Of a DNA stretch of 64,000 bases, positions 18,562 to 27,098 are shown in pieces; positions within the stretch are counted from its first letter, which is position 1; each line of letters starts with the position of its first letter. The DNA comes from Bacillota bacterium (lineage in GTDB: Bacteria; Bacillota; Clostridia; Lachnospirales; Lachnospiraceae). Made by a program: the position numbers and the translations under genes. Under the pieces are notes generated by a model. That model did not search any database. It was not told where the DNA came from and was given only the letters and a program-made list of their open reading frames with translations. The stretch spans positions 6,529 to 70,528 of the forward strand of contig CABJAN010000017.1 in assembly GCA_902363515.1 (NCBI GenBank), read 5' to 3'.

Positions 18562-19488
18562 ATGTATGATTTGCATTGTCATTTAGATGGTTCCCTGTCT
18601 GAGGAATGTATCAGGAGTCTGGCAGAGGAAGCGGGAATTTCCCTGGAAGGGCTGGACTTGTCGAGAGAACTTCGGGCAGATGCAGACTGTAAAAGTCTGG
18701 CTGAATACTTGACAAAGTTTGATTTGCCGCTGAAATGTCTGGTTTCAGAGGAGGGTTTTGCCAGGGCGGTTCTGGATGTGATGAAAACTGCGGCAGCAGA
18801 GCAGGTGACTTACCTGGAAATTCGTTTTGCTCCTATGCTTTCAGTGACAGAAAACTTATCTGCAAGAGAGATTATAGAAGGCGCCCTAAAAGGACTTTCC
18901 ATGGGAAAGAAGCAGTATGGAATGGACGGAAATCTGATTCTTTGCGGCATGCGGCACATGCCTGTGGAGGTGAATACCAGGCTGGTGGAAACTGCGGCAG
19001 AGTATTATGGCTATGGAGTCTGCGCTGTGGATTTGGCAGGGGATGAAGCTGCCTTTCCGGTAAGGAAACAGGCAGGCATGTTTAAGCGGGCAAAAGAGCT
19101 GAGTATTCCTTTTACCATTCATGCAGGGGAATGTGGAAGCGCCCAGAGTATCTGGGATGCCATAGAACTTGGAGCTTCCAGAATCGGACATGGAATCGCT
19201 GCGGCAAAGGATGAAACCCTGATGCGATACTGCGCGGAACATGAGATTCCTTTTGAAATGTGTCCGGTGAGCAATCTTCAGACAAAAGCAGTGAAATCCA
19301 TGGAGGAATATCCTTTTCTCAAATTCCTGGAAGCGGGAATACCGGTGACCATTAATACAGACAATAGAACGGTAAGCAATACCAGTCTGACAAGGGAACT
19401 GGAGCTTTTGCAGGGGTATTATGAAATGGGAGACAAGGTGATAGAGAAATTAATGGACAATGCCCGGAGGGCGGCGTTCACTGGTTGA
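18562..19488 (+). CDS. add: Adenosine deaminase
   Basis: A 308-residue member of the adenosine/AMP deaminase family, which hydrolyses adenosine to inosine and ammonia with a zinc ion. The N-terminal metal motif is DLHCHLDGSLSE (residues 3-14); FTIHAGE supplies the third His and the catalytic Glu; RIGHGIAA and VTINTDNRTVS carry the remaining catalytic His/Asp residues (the usual NTDDP is NTDNR here). Length is slightly short for the family (330-350). The start is the ATG at 18562, eight bases after AAAGGAG, rather than the TTG at 18535. Purine salvage in the cytoplasm is the expected role. Confidence 0.88.
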   Translation: MYDLHCHLDGSLSEECIRSLAEEAGISLEGLDLSRELRADADCKSLAEYLTKFDLPLKCLVSEEGFARAVLDVMKTAAAEQVTYLEIRFAPMLSVTENLSAREIIEGALKGLSMGKKQYGMDGNLILCGMRHMPVEVNTRLVETAAEYYGYGVCAVDLAGDEAAFPVRKQAGMFKRAKELSIPFTIHAGECGSAQSIWDAIELGASRIGHGIAAAKDETLMRYCAEHEIPFEMCPVSNLQTKAVKSMEEYPFLKFLEAGIPVTINTDNRTVSNTSLTRELELLQGYYEMGDKVIEKLMDNARRAAFTG

Positions 19489-19511
19489 CATGAAAATGGC
19501 TTTCGTGATAA

Positions 19512-19559
19512 ACTAATCGTACAATTACTAATTGTTTAATAAGTAATTGTACGATTAGT
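19512..19559. repeat. Perfect 18-bp inverted repeat
   Basis: ACTAATCGTACAATTACT (19512-19529) and its exact reverse complement (19542-19559) enclose 12 AT-rich bases. A further half-copy, TAATTATACAATT, follows at about 19559-19571. It lies between the adenosine deaminase stop and the NTPase gene, 40 bases ahead of the latter. The stem is AT-rich and no U-tract follows, so an operator or other protein-binding site is more likely than a terminator. Confidence 0.7.
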
Positions 19560-19599
19560 AATTATACAATTCCTGAAATGAGAAAGTATACCAGGGGGA

Positions 19600-21000
19600 A
19601 TGGATATGTTTGTTGGAAGAGACAGGGAATTAAAGAAACTGGAAACCTTATATGAGCGGGGAGAATTTGAATTTGTTGTTTTTTATGGCAGGAGACGAGT
19701 AGGAAAAACAACTTTAATGAATGAGTTTTTAAAGGACAAAAAGTCTGCTTATTATATGGCTGTAGAAGGAACAAAGGCTGAAAATTTGGCGGGATTATCC
19801 AAATCATTGCTTTCCATAAAGGGAGAGGGAGGGGCTTTATCTTCTTTTCCCGATTTTGAAGTCATGCTGGAATATATTGACCAGTTAGCCAGAAGCGGGG
19901 AAAGGCTTGTGCTTGCGATTGATGAATTTCCTTATCTGGCGGCGTCTTATCCGGCTATTTCTTCTATGCTTCAAAGCCACATTGACCATTGCTGGAAAGA
20001 CAGCCACCTATTCCTAATTCTGTGCGGCTCTTCTATGAGTTTTATGGAGGAACAGGTGCTGGGGTATAAAAGTCCTTTATATGGCAGGAGAACAGCGCAG
20101 TTTAAGCTTCATCCCTTTACTTTTTTTGAGGCTAAGGAAATGCTTCCCTCCTATACTAATGAGGAACAGGCAGTTCTTTATGGTGCTACAGGCGGGATTC
20201 CGGAATATCTTTCCAGAATCAGACAAGAGAAAACCGTAGATGAAAATATTATTGATTTATTTTTTGATGAAAGCGGGCGTTTGTTTGACGAACCCTCTAA
20301 TTTGCTGAAACAGGAGTTAAGAGAGCCTGCTACTTATCATTCTATTATTTCAGCCATTGCAGGAGGAGCCAGCAGGCTCAATGAAATTGCTACGAAGACA
20401 GGGCTGGAAACCAGCGGATGCAGCAGTCAGCTTTCTTCCCTGATAAAGCTGGAGATTGTGGAGAAAGAGGTTCCTGTTACAGAAACCTCAGGAGGAAGAA
20501 AGACTTTATATAAGTTAAATGATAGCATGTTTTTGTTTTGGTATCGGTTTGTAAGACCTAATTTAAGCAGTATCATGCGGGGAAACGGAGAGATGGTTTA
20601 TGAAAAAATGGTAAAACCTCAGATAAGTGATTTTATGGGGCATATTTTTGAAGAAATATGCCAGCAATATTTGTTTTTACCACAGGTTTATACAGTACTT
20701 CCTTTTCCCATTGGAAACCTGGGGCGCTGGTGGGGAAATAATCCCAGAAAAAAATGTCAGGAAGAGATTGACCTGATGTCCGTCTGTGAGAACCAGGTTT
20801 TCTTGGGTGAATGTAAATGGAAAAACAGTCTGGTTGGAATGGATGTGCTTCGCACCTTACAGGAGAGAGGAAGCCTGTTTCCTTATACAGAGAAAGTATT
20901 TTGGATATTTTCCAAAAGCGGATTTACCCAGGAAGCCATAGAATATGCCCATAGAACCAGCAGCATAAAACTGATTACGTTTGCTGAAATGAACAGTTGA
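19600..21000 (+). CDS. Archaeal-type NTPase with nuclease-like C-terminal (DUF234) domain
   Basis: A 466-residue protein. The N-terminal NTPase domain has Walker A GRRRVGKTTL (about residue 31) and a Walker B-like LVLAIDEFPYL (about 105). A winged-helix region follows (about 240-310: ASRLNEIATKTGLETSGCSS), then a C-terminal domain with EEIDLMSV and FLGECKW (about 388-408). The spacing Asp ... Glu-x-Lys matches PD-(D/E)XK nucleases. This architecture (Archaeal ATPase PF01637 plus DUF234 PF03008) is widespread in anaerobes, with unknown cellular role; mobile or defence roles have been suspected. AGGGGGA precedes the ATG. The gene stands alone. Confidence 0.82.
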   Translation: MDMFVGRDRELKKLETLYERGEFEFVVFYGRRRVGKTTLMNEFLKDKKSAYYMAVEGTKAENLAGLSKSLLSIKGEGGALSSFPDFEVMLEYIDQLARSGERLVLAIDEFPYLAASYPAISSMLQSHIDHCWKDSHLFLILCGSSMSFMEEQVLGYKSPLYGRRTAQFKLHPFTFFEAKEMLPSYTNEEQAVLYGATGGIPEYLSRIRQEKTVDENIIDLFFDESGRLFDEPSNLLKQELREPATYHSIISAIAGGASRLNEIATKTGLETSGCSSQLSSLIKLEIVEKEVPVTETSGGRKTLYKLNDSMFLFWYRFVRPNLSSIMRGNGEMVYEKMVKPQISDFMGHIFEEICQQYLFLPQVYTVLPFPIGNLGRWWGNNPRKKCQEEIDLMSVCENQVFLGECKWKNSLVGMDVLRTLQERGSLFPYTEKVFWIFSKSGFTQEAIEYAHRTSSIKLITFAEMNS

Positions 21001-21025
21001 TTTTTTATATACCGATTGGTATAAT
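20997..21025 (+). promoter_or_regulatory. Promoter of the TetR-GH13-glgB genes
   Basis: TTGATT (20997-21002), 17 bases, TATAAT (21020-21025). The -35 box overlaps the stop codon of the preceding gene. The operator at 21008-21023 covers the spacer and most of the -10 box. Confidence 0.65.
21008..21023. promoter_or_regulatory. TetR-type operator
   Basis: TATACC-GATT-GGTATA is a perfect 16-bp palindrome with a four-base centre, placed over the promoter spacer and -10 box just ahead of the tetR gene. Size and position are as expected for autorepression by the encoded TetR protein. Confidence 0.6.
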
Positions 21026-21066
21026 AACCGTAGGAAAGTCAGTGACACAGGACACGGAGAAGGGCG

Positions 21067-21657
21067 GTGAAGCTCATGGATAACAGGGAACTGCTCCTGA
21101 ATACAGCGCTGGAACTATTTCATGCCAAGGGCTATGATGCAGTTGGCGTACAGGAGATTGTAGAGAAGGCGGGCGTTACCAAACCTACGCTTTACTATTA
21201 TTTTGGCAGTAAGCTGGGGCTTTTAAAAAGCCTTTTAGAGAGCCGCTACAGCATTCTGGAAGAGAAAATCACAGAAGCGTCCAGAACACCCGGAAACCTT
21301 CCGGCGGTTTTGTACCAGGTTGCCAGAGTGTTTTTTGATTTTGCGGCTGCCCATGAGAAGTTTTATTTGTTTATGCTGGCATTGTTTTATTCGGGAAGGG
21401 AAAATGAAGCCTTTCAGGCAGTATCGCCTTTGATTGAAAGGTATTATCAGTTAATCGTGGGAATCTTTGAGCGTTTCTCAGGAGAACTGGGAAATATGCG
21501 GGGCAGACAGAGGTTGTTTGCAGTGGGATTTACAGGAGTTTTGAATCACCACATTATGATGGTAAGCTATGGTTTGTCTGAAAGTGATAAATTTGAGATT
21601 TCCAATGAGACGACTTATGAAATTGTCCGTCAGTTTTTATATGGAATTTATACATAA
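21067..21657 (+). CDS. TetR-family transcriptional regulator
   Basis: A 196-residue regulator with a classic TetR N-terminal helix-turn-helix (about residues 8-50: LLLNTALELFHAKGYDAVGV, then IVEKAGVTKPTLYYYFGSK). The ligand-binding part is alpha-helical with no clue to its inducer. The start is GTG at 21067, seven bases after GGAG; an ATG at 21076 with GGTGA just before it is nearly as good. A palindrome within its own promoter suggests autorepression. GH13 and glgB follow in the same direction (17 and 25 bases apart), so the regulator may control alpha-glucan metabolism. Confidence 0.88.
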   Translation: MKLMDNRELLLNTALELFHAKGYDAVGVQEIVEKAGVTKPTLYYYFGSKLGLLKSLLESRYSILEEKITEASRTPGNLPAVLYQVARVFFDFAAAHEKFYLFMLALFYSGRENEAFQAVSPLIERYYQLIVGIFERFSGELGNMRGRQRLFAVGFTGVLNHHIMMVSYGLSESDKFEISNETTYEIVRQFLYGIYT

Positions 21658-21674
21658 TCAGGAGGTTTTTGGGT

Positions 21675-23036
21675 ATGGCAACATGGTATGAAGAGGCAGT
21701 GTTTTATCATATGTATCCCATTGGTATGACCGGGGCGCCGCGGCAAAACACAGAGGAGGGAATTGTCCACAGGTTTGAACAGTTGGATAAGTGGCTGCCT
21801 CATATTGCAGAAATTGGCTGCACAGCAATTTATATAGGCCCGTTATTTGAATCTACTACCCATGGCTATGATACCAGGGATTATAAAGTGGTGGATCGTC
21901 GTTTAGGGGATAATGACGATTTTGTCCGATTTGTGAAAAAGGCTCATGAACTGGGAATTAAGGTAGTAGTAGATGGTGTGTTTAATCACACGGGAAGAGA
22001 GTTTTTTGCTTTTCAGGATATTCAGAGAAACCGGGAGCATTCCCAGTATTGCAGCTGGTATAAAGGAATTAATTTCGGATGGGATAATCCTTACCATGAC
22101 GGGTTTGGCTATGAGGCATGGAGAAACTGTTTTGAACTGGTAAATCTGAATCTCTGGGAGCCGGCGGTGAGAGAGTATCTGCTGGGTGTCATTGATTTCT
22201 GGATTGACACCTTTGATATTGATGGAATCCGCTTAGACTGTGCAGACTGTCTGGAGTTCTCCTTTATGGAGGAAATGCGCAGACGCACGTCAGCGAAAAA
22301 GGCAGATTTCTGGCTCATGGGAGAGGTCATTCATGGTGACTACAGCCGTTATATCCAGGATGGACAGAGGATGCTTCACAGTGTTACCAATTATGAACTG
22401 CACAAGGGGCTGTATTCAGGCCACAATGACCACAATTATTTTGAAATTGCTCATACCATTCGCAGGGAATTTGATGAGAATGGTGGGATTTATAGGGGAA
22501 TGAAGCTTTATTCCTTTGTAGACAATCATGATGTGGACCGGATTATCAGCAAGATTAGGAACAAGGAGCATATCTACCCGATTTATACTTTGTTATATAC
22601 ACTTCCTGGTATTCCGTCTCTTTATTATGGTTCGGAATGGGGAATAGAGGGGCAGAAGCAGGGAGGAAATGATGACCCTTTAAGACCTGCTGTAAACCTT
22701 GAAGAAGTCTTAAAAGAGCAGCAGGATTGTAGAATTCTAAAATGGGTAACCTGGCTTGGAAACATGCACAGGGAATACAAAGAATGTCTGGCTTATGGAA
22801 GATACCGGGAATTGCTGCTGACCAACAGACAGTATGCTTTTGCCCGATTTACAGAGGAAGAATGTCTTGTCATAGCTGTGAATAATGATGAGCAGGAGGT
22901 TTCTGTGAGCATTCCGGTACCGCGACAGGATATGAATTATGTAAACTTGAAGACAAAGGAAGAATATACGACCGAGAATGGAAGAATCCAGATAACATTA
23001 CAGGCAGCAGGCAGCGCTGTTTTGGTTTCAAAGTAA
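21675..23036 (+). CDS. GH13 alpha-amylase-family glycosidase
   Basis: A 453-residue cytoplasmic alpha-glucan hydrolase or transferase. The catalytic residues are in place: nucleophile Asp in DGIRLDCAD (about residue 183), acid/base Glu in WLMGEVIHG (about 216) and the stabilising Asp in FVDNHDVDR (about 283). The first conserved region is VVVDGVFNHTG. A short all-beta C-terminal domain ends the protein. There is no signal peptide. AGGAGG at 21660-21665 fits the ATG at 21675, nine bases on, better than the TTG at 21669. With glgB directly downstream it likely takes part in glycogen or maltodextrin turnover. The exact specificity cannot be read from sequence. Confidence 0.88.
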   Translation: MATWYEEAVFYHMYPIGMTGAPRQNTEEGIVHRFEQLDKWLPHIAEIGCTAIYIGPLFESTTHGYDTRDYKVVDRRLGDNDDFVRFVKKAHELGIKVVVDGVFNHTGREFFAFQDIQRNREHSQYCSWYKGINFGWDNPYHDGFGYEAWRNCFELVNLNLWEPAVREYLLGVIDFWIDTFDIDGIRLDCADCLEFSFMEEMRRRTSAKKADFWLMGEVIHGDYSRYIQDGQRMLHSVTNYELHKGLYSGHNDHNYFEIAHTIRREFDENGGIYRGMKLYSFVDNHDVDRIISKIRNKEHIYPIYTLLYTLPGIPSLYYGSEWGIEGQKQGGNDDPLRPAVNLEEVLKEQQDCRILKWVTWLGNMHREYKECLAYGRYRELLLTNRQYAFARFTEEECLVIAVNNDEQEVSVSIPVPRQDMNYVNLKTKEEYTTENGRIQITLQAAGSAVLVSK

Positions 23037-23061
23037 AAAGTTAGAAAAAGGGGAATGTCTT

Positions 23062-24969
23062 ATGGGAACGAATATGAAGGTAACAGAGCTGGATCGCTAT
23101 TTATTTGGCCAGGGAACACATTATGAAATTTATAAGCTGTTTGGGGCACATCCGGGCACTCAGAGAAAAAAAGAAGGTGTGTTTTTTGCTGTATGGGCGC
23201 CAAGAGCAAAGCGCGTGTCTGTTGTAGGTGATTTTAATGGCTGGAATCCAGAGGCTGATGAAATGAAATGCGACAATGATATGGGAATTTATCAGTTGTT
23301 TATCCCAGGGGTAAAGAATGGGGACTTGTACAAATACTGTATTACCACTTATGATGACCGTCTGCTGTATAAGGCAGACCCATACGGAAATTATGCGGAA
23401 ATGCGCCCGGGGAATGCGTCCAGAGTTACGGATCTGGCGAAGCCATTTAAGTGGGGGGATGCAGCCTGGCTGAAAAAACGTCTGGAGTTTGATCCTGGAA
23501 AGGATGCCATGTCTATTTATGAGGTGCATCCAGGCTCCTGGAAGAGACATCCTTCCCATGGAGAGGATGACCCGGGATTCTACAATTACAGGGAACTGGC
23601 TCATGCTCTGGCAGGATATGTGAAAGAGATGGGCTATACTCATGTAGAACTTATGGGGATTGCAGAGCATCCCTTTGACGGTTCCTGGGGATATCAGGTA
23701 AGCGGTTATTATGCGCCGACCTCCCGCTATGGAACGTCGGAGGATTTTCGGTATTTTGTGAATTATATGCACAAAAATAAAATCGGTGTCATACTGGACT
23801 GGGTACCGGCACATTTTCCAAAGGATGCCCATGGTCTGGCTGACTTTGACGGAACGCCTACTTATGAATACGCAGACCCCAGAAAAGGTGAGCATCCTGA
23901 CTGGGGAACCAAGGTATTTGACTATGGCAAAAATGAAGTAAAAAATTTCCTCATTGCCAATGCGTTGTTCTGGATTGAAGAATTCCATATAGATGGTCTT
24001 CGTGTGGATGCAGTTGCGTCCATGCTGTATCTGGATTATGGAAGAGAAGCAGGGCAGTGGGTGCCAAACAAATACGGAGAGAACAAAAATCTGGAAGCTA
24101 TTGAATTTTTCAAACACTTAAATTCTGTGGTTCTGGGAAAATATAAAGGTACGGTTATGATTGCAGAAGAATCTACAGCATGGCCTAAAGTAACCGGAAA
24201 ACCGGAAGATGGAGGATTAGGCTTTAGTCTCAAATGGAACATGGGATGGATGCATGATTTTCTGGAATATATGAAGCTGGATCCTTATTTCAGACAGTAT
24301 AATCACTATAAAATGACCTTTTCCACTACCTATGCTTACAGTGAGAACTATGTGCTGGTGCTGTCTCATGATGAGGTGGTGCATCTGAAATGCTCTATGA
24401 TTAATAAGATGCCTGGGCTTGGACAGGATAAATTTGAAAATTTAAAGGCGGGATATTCTTACATGATAGGACATCCCGGAAAGAAATTGTTGTTTATGGG
24501 ACAGGACTTCGGCCAGTATCAGGAATGGAGTGAGGCAAGGGAACTGGATTGGTTCCTGCTTGGAGAGGAATGCCACCGGAATCTTCAGAATTATGTAAAA
24601 GAACTTCTGAAGATGTATAAGAAATATCCGGCACTGTATGCCAATGACCAGAATCCCCAGGGTCTGGAATGGATTAATGCAGATGATGCTGCCAGAAGCA
24701 TTTACAGCTTTGTAAGATGGTCTCCAACCGGCAGAAATAACCTGCTGTTTGTGATTAACTATACTCCCGTGGCAAGGGATGATTACAGAGTAGGAGTACC
24801 TAAGAAAAAACAATACAAATTAATTCTGAACAGTAAAGAGCCGGAGTTTGGCGGAGATGTACATAAAGAGCAACTGGTATATAAAGCTGCAAAAAAAGAA
24901 TGTGATGGACGCCCATTCTCTTTTGCATACCCACTTCCGGCTTATGGAGTGGCAGTATTCCAGTTCTAG
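23062..24969 (+). CDS. glgB: 1,4-alpha-glucan branching enzyme
   Basis: A 635-residue GlgB. It forms alpha-1,6 branches in glycogen by transferring cut alpha-1,4 chains. An N-terminal CBM48 domain (about 25-115, with VSVVGDFNGWNPEAD) precedes the GH13 barrel, whose catalytic residues lie in DGLRVDAVASM (about residue 314), MIAEESTAWP (about 367) and LSHDEVVH (about 435). GHPGKKLLFMGQDFGQ and the C-terminal all-beta domain are also GlgB features. The length matches the family. The rest of the glg cluster (glgC, glgA, glgP) is not in the window. A hairpin terminator follows at 25000-25050. Confidence 0.93.
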   Translation: MGTNMKVTELDRYLFGQGTHYEIYKLFGAHPGTQRKKEGVFFAVWAPRAKRVSVVGDFNGWNPEADEMKCDNDMGIYQLFIPGVKNGDLYKYCITTYDDRLLYKADPYGNYAEMRPGNASRVTDLAKPFKWGDAAWLKKRLEFDPGKDAMSIYEVHPGSWKRHPSHGEDDPGFYNYRELAHALAGYVKEMGYTHVELMGIAEHPFDGSWGYQVSGYYAPTSRYGTSEDFRYFVNYMHKNKIGVILDWVPAHFPKDAHGLADFDGTPTYEYADPRKGEHPDWGTKVFDYGKNEVKNFLIANALFWIEEFHIDGLRVDAVASMLYLDYGREAGQWVPNKYGENKNLEAIEFFKHLNSVVLGKYKGTVMIAEESTAWPKVTGKPEDGGLGFSLKWNMGWMHDFLEYMKLDPYFRQYNHYKMTFSTTYAYSENYVLVLSHDEVVHLKCSMINKMPGLGQDKFENLKAGYSYMIGHPGKKLLFMGQDFGQYQEWSEARELDWFLLGEECHRNLQNYVKELLKMYKKYPALYANDQNPQGLEWINADDAARSIYSFVRWSPTGRNNLLFVINYTPVARDDYRVGVPKKKQYKLILNSKEPEFGGDVHKEQLVYKAAKKECDGRPFSFAYPLPAYGVAVFQF

Positions 24970-24999
24970 GAAATTAAGAAAATCAAGATAAGCAGAGTC

Positions 25000-25050
25000 A
25001 GGCTGCTGTGTGAAGTAAATGTTGAGATAAACTTCATGCGGCAGCCTTTA
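25000..25050 (+). terminator. Hairpin terminator after glgB
   Basis: AGGCTGC (25000-25006) pairs with GCAGCCT (25041-25047); inside, TGAAGT pairs with ACTTCA across a small internal loop. A short T-rich run follows. An extended -10-like TGTTATAAT about ten bases further on may serve the next gene. Confidence 0.6.
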
Positions 25051-25103
25051 TGTGTTATAATACAGTAAGATTTTACTATATGGATAAACAGGGGGATATT
25101 CTC

Positions 25104-26096
25104 ATGAAATTTTATGATTTGCACTGTGATACTATCAGCGTTATTTATGAGCTTAGAAAACAGGGGAAACAGGCAGAGCTGAGTAAAAACAGCCTGCACC
25201 TGGATTTGGAAAAATTGCAAAGAGGGGGATATGGGCTGCAGACCTTTGCTCTTTTTGTGGACAAAGGGGAAGCGGAAGACTGCTGTCTGGAAGCTAAAAG
25301 TATGGTACAGCTTTTTAAAGAGGAGCTGAAAAAGAACCAGGATGTAATTTCTCAGGTTTTTACCTTTGGGGATATTGAAGAAAATGAGAGAAGGGGAAAG
25401 CTGTCTGCGCTGCTTTCTCTGGAAGAAGGCTCTATTTTTGAGAAAAGCCCGGAGGATTTGAAGTGGTTTTATGACCAGGGAGCCAGAATTGCTACCTTTA
25501 CCTGGAATTATGAAAACAGCCTGGGTTATCCCAATGATTTTGGAGACCCAACGAAGGAACGTCCATGGAGTACAGGGAATCCCAGAGGGTTGAAACAAAG
25601 GGGGCTGGAATTTCTGGAACAAATGGAAAGTCTGCACATGATTCCAGATGTTTCCCACCTTTCAGACGGAGGCTTCTGGGATGTAGCCAGGTATGCAAAA
25701 CGTCCCTTTCTGGCTACTCATTCCAATGCAAGAGGTGCAGCACCGGATGCAGCCAGGAATCTGACGGATGATATGATTCGCGTCCTGGCAGAAAAAGGCG
25801 GTATCATGGGACTGAATTTCTGCGTGTCTTTTGTACGGGAAGTATGGAATCCGGGAGAACAGGGAGCTGCTATGGAAGAATTGATTCGGCAGATGAAGTA
25901 TATTGTGAACATAGGTGGTGAGGAATGCCTGGGGCTTGGATCGGATTTTGACGGAATCGGTGAGATGCCGCAGATGGGAAATGGTGCAGGAATGCCGGAT
26001 TTGGCAGAGGCAATGGAACAGGCAAAGATGCCGTATGATTTGATAGAGAAAATCTGCTGGAAAAACGTGAAGCGGTTTTTGAAAGAGAATTTATAA
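25104..26096 (+). CDS. Membrane-dipeptidase family (peptidase M19) enzyme
   Basis: A 330-residue zinc dipeptidase-like protein. Metal ligands are visible: DLHCDT (residues 4-9), LSLEEG (about 113), DVSHLSD (about 182) and LATHSNARG (about 207), followed by LGLGSDFDGIGEMP, a family signature. There is no signal peptide, so it acts inside the cell; relatives cleave dipeptides, including those with a D-residue at the C-terminus. AGGGGG is placed correctly before the ATG at 25104; the longer frame from 25050 lacks a site. The transporter gene follows 16 bases later, so the two probably share a transcript. Confidence 0.9.
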   Translation: MKFYDLHCDTISVIYELRKQGKQAELSKNSLHLDLEKLQRGGYGLQTFALFVDKGEAEDCCLEAKSMVQLFKEELKKNQDVISQVFTFGDIEENERRGKLSALLSLEEGSIFEKSPEDLKWFYDQGARIATFTWNYENSLGYPNDFGDPTKERPWSTGNPRGLKQRGLEFLEQMESLHMIPDVSHLSDGGFWDVARYAKRPFLATHSNARGAAPDAARNLTDDMIRVLAEKGGIMGLNFCVSFVREVWNPGEQGAAMEELIRQMKYIVNIGGEECLGLGSDFDGIGEMPQMGNGAGMPDLAEAMEQAKMPYDLIEKICWKNVKRFLKENL

Positions 26097-26112
26097 ATGA
26101 AGGAGCTAAAAA

Positions 26113-27033
26113 ATGGGTACTCAAAATACAAACCATTCATTTGTACATAATTCTATGAAAGGAATGATGCTTGTTATCCTGGGCGCCTCCTTGTGGGGCG
26201 TCATGGGGATTTTTGTCCGGGGACTTTCGGCTTCGGGGTATAGCAGCTATGATATTGCCTTTTTGCGATGCCTGCTGGCGGGAATTGGATTTTTTCTCTT
26301 TAAAGCAATTACACAGCCCAGAGTGTTGAAAATTAATTTAAAAGGCCTGTGTATTTGTTTCTTGTATGGTATTTTGGCATATGCTATGGGATTTGTCTGC
26401 TATGGAATTGCAGTAGAACGAATTCCTGTAGCAGTTGCTACAGTACTGATGTTTATGAGCCCTGTCTGGGTGGCTGTTTTGGGAGTTCTTGTATTTAAAG
26501 AAAAATTAGAGAAACAGACCGTGCTGGTGATTCTTATTTGCATTCTGGGAGCAGCCATGGTGGCTGATGTATTTGGAAGCGCCGGCGGCAGTATGGATAT
26601 CATCGGGATTCTGGCGGGAATTGTCAATGGATTTGGTGTTGCCCTGCAGATTATGATTCCCAGATATTTTGTGAAAAAATATGAGCGTGACACCATGCTG
26701 GTCTATGGATTTCTGGGAGCAGCAGTAGGACTTGCCTTTTTAACAGATTTTAAAACCATTGGAACAAGTCTGCAAGGTGCAGAGGCGGTTTCTGTGATTG
26801 TCAGTGTTCTCTGCCTTGGGCTTTTATGTACTATGGTTGCCAATGTTTCTGTTGTAAAGGCAACAGCCTATATTAACACCACGACCTGTAGTATTTTATC
26901 TTCGCTTGAAGTTGTAGTGGGAGCTGTAGTGGGAATTTTGATTTTTCATGAATCTATGTCTGTTTTCCAGGTGATTGGAGCTGTCATTGTGGTATGTGCA
27001 TCCCTGGGGCCTGCTTTGTTTCAGAAAAAGTAA
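26113..27033 (+). CDS. DMT-superfamily (EamA) transporter
   Basis: A 306-residue protein with ten membrane segments formed by two EamA repeats (about 14-145 and 155-300). Typical segments include LGASLWGVMGIFVRGLS, FMSPVWVAVLGVLVFKEK and SILSSLEVVVGAVVGILIFH with its conserved Glu. EamA carriers move amino acids or other metabolites, often outward. AAGGAG precedes the ATG. It lies downstream of the dipeptidase gene; export of an amino acid released from dipeptides is a possible link, not shown by the sequence. A bidirectional hairpin ends the transcript. Confidence 0.88.
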   Translation: MGTQNTNHSFVHNSMKGMMLVILGASLWGVMGIFVRGLSASGYSSYDIAFLRCLLAGIGFFLFKAITQPRVLKINLKGLCICFLYGILAYAMGFVCYGIAVERIPVAVATVLMFMSPVWVAVLGVLVFKEKLEKQTVLVILICILGAAMVADVFGSAGGSMDIIGILAGIVNGFGVALQIMIPRYFVKKYERDTMLVYGFLGAAVGLAFLTDFKTIGTSLQGAEAVSVIVSVLCLGLLCTMVANVSVVKATAYINTTTCSILSSLEVVVGAVVGILIFHESMSVFQVIGAVIVVCASLGPALFQKK

Positions 27034-27040
27034 AAATATT

Positions 27041-27098
27041 AAGAGTATTGATAGCTTTCCGATATAGTTGGAATGGCATCAATACTCTTATATTGTTT
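27041..27098. terminator. Bidirectional terminator between transporter and aldolase genes
   Basis: AAGAGTATTGAT (27041-27052) pairs perfectly with ATCAATACTCTT (27078-27089), then ATATTGTTTT on the plus strand. On the minus strand the flank also gives a T-rich run, so it can serve both convergent genes. Confidence 0.75.

Noticed and set aside
23101..24117. 338-residue minus-strand frame within glgB
   Set aside because: The plus strand encodes an unmistakable branching enzyme over the whole stretch; the opposite frame has no family likeness or start signals.
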